Assembly: GCF_001043915.1 (NCBI RefSeq)
Contig: NZ_LABX01000162.1
Span: 1-34,959, forward strand
From: Methylobacterium aquaticum
GTDB taxonomy: Bacteria; Pseudomonadota; Alphaproteobacteria; Rhizobiales; Beijerinckiaceae
DNA: 34,959 nucleotides
Reading direction: 5' to 3'
Each line of letters opens with the position of its first letter. Within the stretch, counting starts at the first letter, position 1. Made by a program: the position numbers and the translations under genes. The notes below the pieces were generated by a model that searched no databases, had not been told where the DNA came from, and worked only from the letters and a program-made list of their open reading frames with translations. Positions 32,198-34,959 of the stretch are shown here, one piece after another.

Positions 32198-32418
32198 TGA
32201 CGGCAGGCCTGAGGCAGGAGGACGGCTTCGCCGGACAGGCGGACGCGGTCTACGAGTCCCTGGTCGAGGCCCACCGGAGCCTGAGCGACGAGGAGAGCGC
32301 GGCCCTCAACGCGCGGCTGGTGCTGATCCTCGCCCACGAAGTCGGCGATCCGGCCGTGCTGGCACAGGCCATTGCCCTCGCGCGGCGCTCCCTCCGCCGC
32401 CATCATCCCCTCCCGTGA
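32197..32418 (+). CDS. small DUF2783-like protein, possible hydroxylase coupling protein
   Basis: The product has 73 residues. ATG 32197 overlaps the monooxygenase stop (TGATG), with GGAGG 7 bases upstream; GTG 32194 is a poorer alternative. The sequence is one helical unit with [33 protein letters not shown], the pattern I associate with DUF2783 proteins that sit beside flavin hydroxylases. It has no signal peptide and no metal motif. In P. putida U the small MhaB protein couples to the hydroxylase MhaA. The same role here is plausible from position and size only. Confidence 0.85.
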   Translation: MTAGLRQEDGFAGQADAVYESLVEAHRSLSDEESAALNARLVLILAHEVGDPAVLAQAIALARRSLRRHHPLP

Positions 32419-32488
32419 TCCCGCACATCTGGGGCCGGGGCGCGTCGGCCCATCGCACGTCATGGGAGATCATCATGGGAGATCATCC

Positions 32489-33814
32489 GTGAACCAGCAG
32501 ATCCATCCGGAATACATGTCGGGGTTCGGCAACGGCTTCGAGAGCGAGGCCCTGCCCGGTGCCCTGCCGGTCGGCCGCAACTCGCCCCAGCAATGCCCCT
32601 ACGGCCTCTATGCCGAACAGATCTCCGGCTCGCCCTTCACGGCGCCGCGCACCACCAACGAGCGCTCCTGGCTCTACCGCATCCGCCCGACCGTGATGCA
32701 TTGGGGGGCATTCCGGAAGGTCGATGCCGGGCTCTGGCGCACGGCGCCCGCTCCCGAGGTCGAGCTGCCGCCCGCCCCCTTGCGATGGGACCCGATCCCG
32801 ATTCCGGAGGAGCCGCTGTCCTTCGTCGAGGGCATCCGCACCATGACGACGGCCGGCGATGCCGGATCGCAGGCCGGCATGGGCGCGCATCTCTACGTCG
32901 CCACCCGGTCGATGCAGAACGAGTACTTTTATAATGCGGATGGCGAGATGCTGGTCGTGCCCCAGGAGGGCGCGCTCCGCATCCGCACCGAGTTCGGGAA
33001 CATCGACGTCGCGCCCGGCGAGATCGTGGTGATCCCGCGCGGCGTGAAGATCGCGGTCGAGCTGCACGGCGGCCCGGCGCGGGGCTACGTCTGCGAGAAT
33101 TACGGCGGCGCCTTCACGCTGCCGGAGCGCGGCCCGATCGGCGCCAATTGCCTGGCGAACCAGCGCGACTTCCTCACCCCGGCGGCGGCCTACGAGGACC
33201 GCGACGCGCCCGGCACGATGCTGGTGAAATGGGGCGGCAGCCTCTGGGCGGCGGAGATCGCCCACTCGCCCCTCGACGTGGTCGCGTGGCACGGCAACTA
33301 CGCGCCTTACAAGTACGACTTGAGGAAATTCTCGCCGGTCGGCCCGATCCTGTTCGACCACGCCGACCCGTCGATCTTCACGGTGCTGACCTCGCCCTCG
33401 GAGACGCCCGGGACCGCCAATATCGACTTCGTGATCTTCTCCGACCGCTGGCTGGTGGCGGAGAACACGTTCCGGCCGCCCTGGTACCACCTCAACGTGA
33501 TGAGCGAGTTCATGGGCCTGGTCTACGGGGTCTATGACGCCAAGACCGGCGGCGGCTTCCGGCCGGGCGGCGCCTCGCTGCACAACACGCTCCTGCCGCA
33601 CGGGCCCGACATCGACGCCTTCGAGAAGGCGTCGACCGTCGACCTGGCGCCGCACAAGCTCGAGGGCACCCTGGCCTTCATGTTCGAGACGCGGTTTCCC
33701 CAGAAGGTCAGCCGCTTCGCGGCCGAGACGCCGGCGCTCCAGGCGGAGTACGGGACCTATGGCCGCAAGCTCGCCAAGCATTTCGACCCGACCCGGCCGG
33801 AGGCGCGGCGATGA
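32489..33814 (+). CDS. hmgA: homogentisate 1,2-dioxygenase
   Basis: The 441-residue protein opens the ring of homogentisate to maleylacetoacetate in tyrosine and phenylacetate catabolism. It begins [19 protein letters not shown], the diagnostic start of the family. Catalytic and Fe-binding segments are present: [12 protein letters not shown] (base His), [14 protein letters not shown] (Fe ligands His and Glu) and LLPHGPD (third Fe ligand His). GTG 32489 is chosen with GGGAG 7 bases upstream; ATG 32462 in the same frame would add 9 residues. It is the last recognisable gene of the operon. The usual partners, maleylacetoacetate isomerase and fumarylacetoacetase, do not follow. Confidence 0.97.
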   Translation: MNQQIHPEYMSGFGNGFESEALPGALPVGRNSPQQCPYGLYAEQISGSPFTAPRTTNERSWLYRIRPTVMHWGAFRKVDAGLWRTAPAPEVELPPAPLRWDPIPIPEEPLSFVEGIRTMTTAGDAGSQAGMGAHLYVATRSMQNEYFYNADGEMLVVPQEGALRIRTEFGNIDVAPGEIVVIPRGVKIAVELHGGPARGYVCENYGGAFTLPERGPIGANCLANQRDFLTPAAAYEDRDAPGTMLVKWGGSLWAAEIAHSPLDVVAWHGNYAPYKYDLRKFSPVGPILFDHADPSIFTVLTSPSETPGTANIDFVIFSDRWLVAENTFRPPWYHLNVMSEFMGLVYGVYDAKTGGGFRPGGASLHNTLLPHGPDIDAFEKASTVDLAPHKLEGTLAFMFETRFPQKVSRFAAETPALQAEYGTYGRKLAKHFDPTRPEARR

Positions 33815-34545
33815 CCGTCACCGAGCGCCCGGACCACGCGGCGCCGTCATCACCGTCTCCCGGAGCGACAACGCATGGTCGTACCCGGTGTCGAGACCGG
33901 AGGTCATCGGGGCGTGCCCTGCCCTCCCCGATCGAGGGGGCCGTGTTCGGCAGGGGTTCCCCTCAAGGGGCTCCCCCTTGTCCATCACGCTTCCGATCGG
34001 CCCCCGAGCCTCCAGCGAAGATGCGAGGCCGGCCATCGACGCCGCGCCGATGCACCGGGCGTCGCGCCATCGGATCGGAGGCATCAATCCCCGCGTCGAG
34101 CCACGCTCAGGCCGGGACGATCAGCGGCCCGTGCCCGGCCTGGATTCTGCCCGGGACTTGCCCCCGTCTATGCTGGGGGACCGTGTCGGAGACGTCGATA
34201 GGCGCTCCCGACATGACGCGACGAGTCCGCATCGCCGGCATGCATCCGGCGCGGTGCAGAGCCCGGTTTCGCAAAGTTCCAATACCAGGCGTGACGGCGA
34301 TCTGTGCTGATGTAAAAAAAACGTGTGCGCCGATGAACCTTGGCCGTTCGCGCGCGTTGAGGGGATAAGGAGCCACGGGAATGCTCGCGATGAACAGCCG
34401 TTAAGGCCGCGGTGAAACTCACCAGCGTTGTCGCGAGGACACAGCTTTCACGAGGCTGCCGGGGTATGTCGGGGACACTGCTTCGGTTGACCGCCGACCC
34501 GCAAACGGGCGCGGTCGCCGCGGCATAGTAGGAAGGACCAGTACC
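33815..34545. other. 731-base intergenic region with a stem-loop and a mini-ORF
   Basis: No protein family is recognisable. A frame opening with ATGA at the hmgA stop runs to 34368, but it is Pro/Arg/Ser-rich and looks spurious or decayed. ATCGGGG/CCCCGAT with a 13-base loop (33906-33932) may end the hmgA transcript, though no T-run follows. An eight-codon frame encoding MLAMNSR (34381-34404) has an ideal AAGGAG site and precedes the porin gene by 141 bases. Confidence 0.4.
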
Positions 34546-34959
34546 ATGAAGTCGCTTCTCAAGAGCGCTACCGCCCTCGCTGGCATCGTCGTCGCCGGCT
34601 CGGCCCTCGCCGCCGACCTGCCGCGCCGCGCGGCCCCGCCGCCGGTCTTCACGCCGGTGCCGGTGTTCACCTGGACGGGCTTCTATGCCGGTTTCAACGC
34701 CGGCTACGGCTTCAACACCGCTGACGATCGCGGCCCGACCGTTATCGCCATCAACAACGCCACCGGCCTGATCCCGGCCGGTCCGGGCGGCGTCCCGGGC
34801 ACCGGCGTGCTCGCCTTCGGCAACCGCAACAGCACCGACGGCTTCGTCGGCGGCGGCCAGATCGGCTACAACTACCAGTTCACCCCGGGCTCGGGCGTGG
34901 TGGTCGGCATCGAGGCCGATGCCCAGTACGCCGATTTCGGTCGTGACCGGAACCGCTTC
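34546..34959 (+). CDS. outer-membrane beta-barrel porin, Omp25/Omp31-like (3' end beyond right edge)
   Basis: The first 138 codons are present. ATG 34546 follows GGAAGGA at 8-base spacing. A Sec signal peptide (MKSLLKSATALAGIVVAGSALA, cut before ADLP) leads into the hallmark start of Hyphomicrobiales surface barrels: DLPRRAAPPPVF, then FTWTGFYAGFNAGYGFN, the glycine-rich turn GFVGGGQIGYNYQF, and GVVVGIEADAQYADF. The alternating hydrophobic strands fit an 8-stranded barrel inserted in the outer membrane. It is transcribed away from hmgA on the same strand, with its own leader of several hundred bases. Codon use is strongly biased, as in abundant proteins. Confidence 0.93.
   Translation, partial: MKSLLKSATALAGIVVAGSALAADLPRRAAPPPVFTPVPVFTWTGFYAGFNAGYGFNTADDRGPTVIAINNATGLIPAGPGGVPGTGVLAFGNRNSTDGFVGGGQIGYNYQFTPGSGVVVGIEADAQYADFGRDRNRF

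Noticed and set aside
33811..34368. 185-codon frame starting in the hmgA stop
   Set aside because: Pro, Ser and Arg-rich with no conserved block. Kept only as a possible remnant in the findings, not as a gene.

Overview
The window is very GC-rich with GC-ending codons. Its gene set is an RND pump, a homogentisate catabolism block, an Omp25-type porin and small proteins of a kind seen in Hyphomicrobiales. This points to an alphaproteobacterium, most likely Methylobacterium or a close relative. That assignment is inference from style and content, since no marker gene settles it.

Left third (1-16018, all minus strand): a tightly packed biosynthetic operon. In transcription order it encodes an RND membrane fusion protein (14885-16018), an RND inner-membrane pump (11722-14877), a 2111-residue hybrid PKS-NRPS (5371-11706) and a second PKS that starts in a 4-base overlap at 5374 and runs off the left edge. 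The hybrid protein reads KS-ACP-Cy-A-Ox-PCP. Its A domain carries a cysteine-type code and its oxidase domain should turn a thiazoline into a thiazole. The second protein reads KS-ACP-KS-ACP-ACP-KS..., with no acyltransferase in any module, so it looks like a trans-AT system. Two of the four KS domains have altered catalytic residues: His to Gln in the first and Cys to Ser in the second. No AT, PPTase, releasing TE or outer-membrane factor is inside the window.

Middle (16019-20818): a 2-kb stretch rich in palindromes holds two small uncharacterised genes on the minus strand, one ending in nine aspartates. On the plus strand follow an ABC1/UbiB-type kinase-like membrane protein and, 17 bases later, a type II thioesterase that could serve the assembly line. 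A roughly 32-base palindrome upstream of the pump operon is repeated downstream of the thioesterase gene.

20819-27710: a probable organosulfur or amino-acid scavenging locus. A LysR gene is divergent from an FMN-dependent NtaA/SnaA/DszA-type monooxygenase and its overlapping flavin reductase. Convergent to these is a five-gene operon for a polar amino-acid type ABC importer (binding protein, two permeases, ATPase) ending in its own HutC-type GntR regulator. All internal junctions from permease to regulator are 4-base overlaps, and a palindromic operator candidate lies in front of the binding-protein gene.

28226-33814: a stand-alone XerC/D-like tyrosine recombinase, then a plus-strand catabolic operon. 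The operon encodes a metallo-beta-lactamase-fold protein with a degenerate second metal site, an aromatic-ring FAD monooxygenase, a small DUF2783-like protein and homogentisate 1,2-dioxygenase. A sigma70-type promoter with two similar palindromes precedes it. The set suggests conversion of a hydroxyphenylacetate-like compound to homogentisate followed by ring cleavage. The right edge holds the first 138 codons of an outer-membrane beta-barrel porin.
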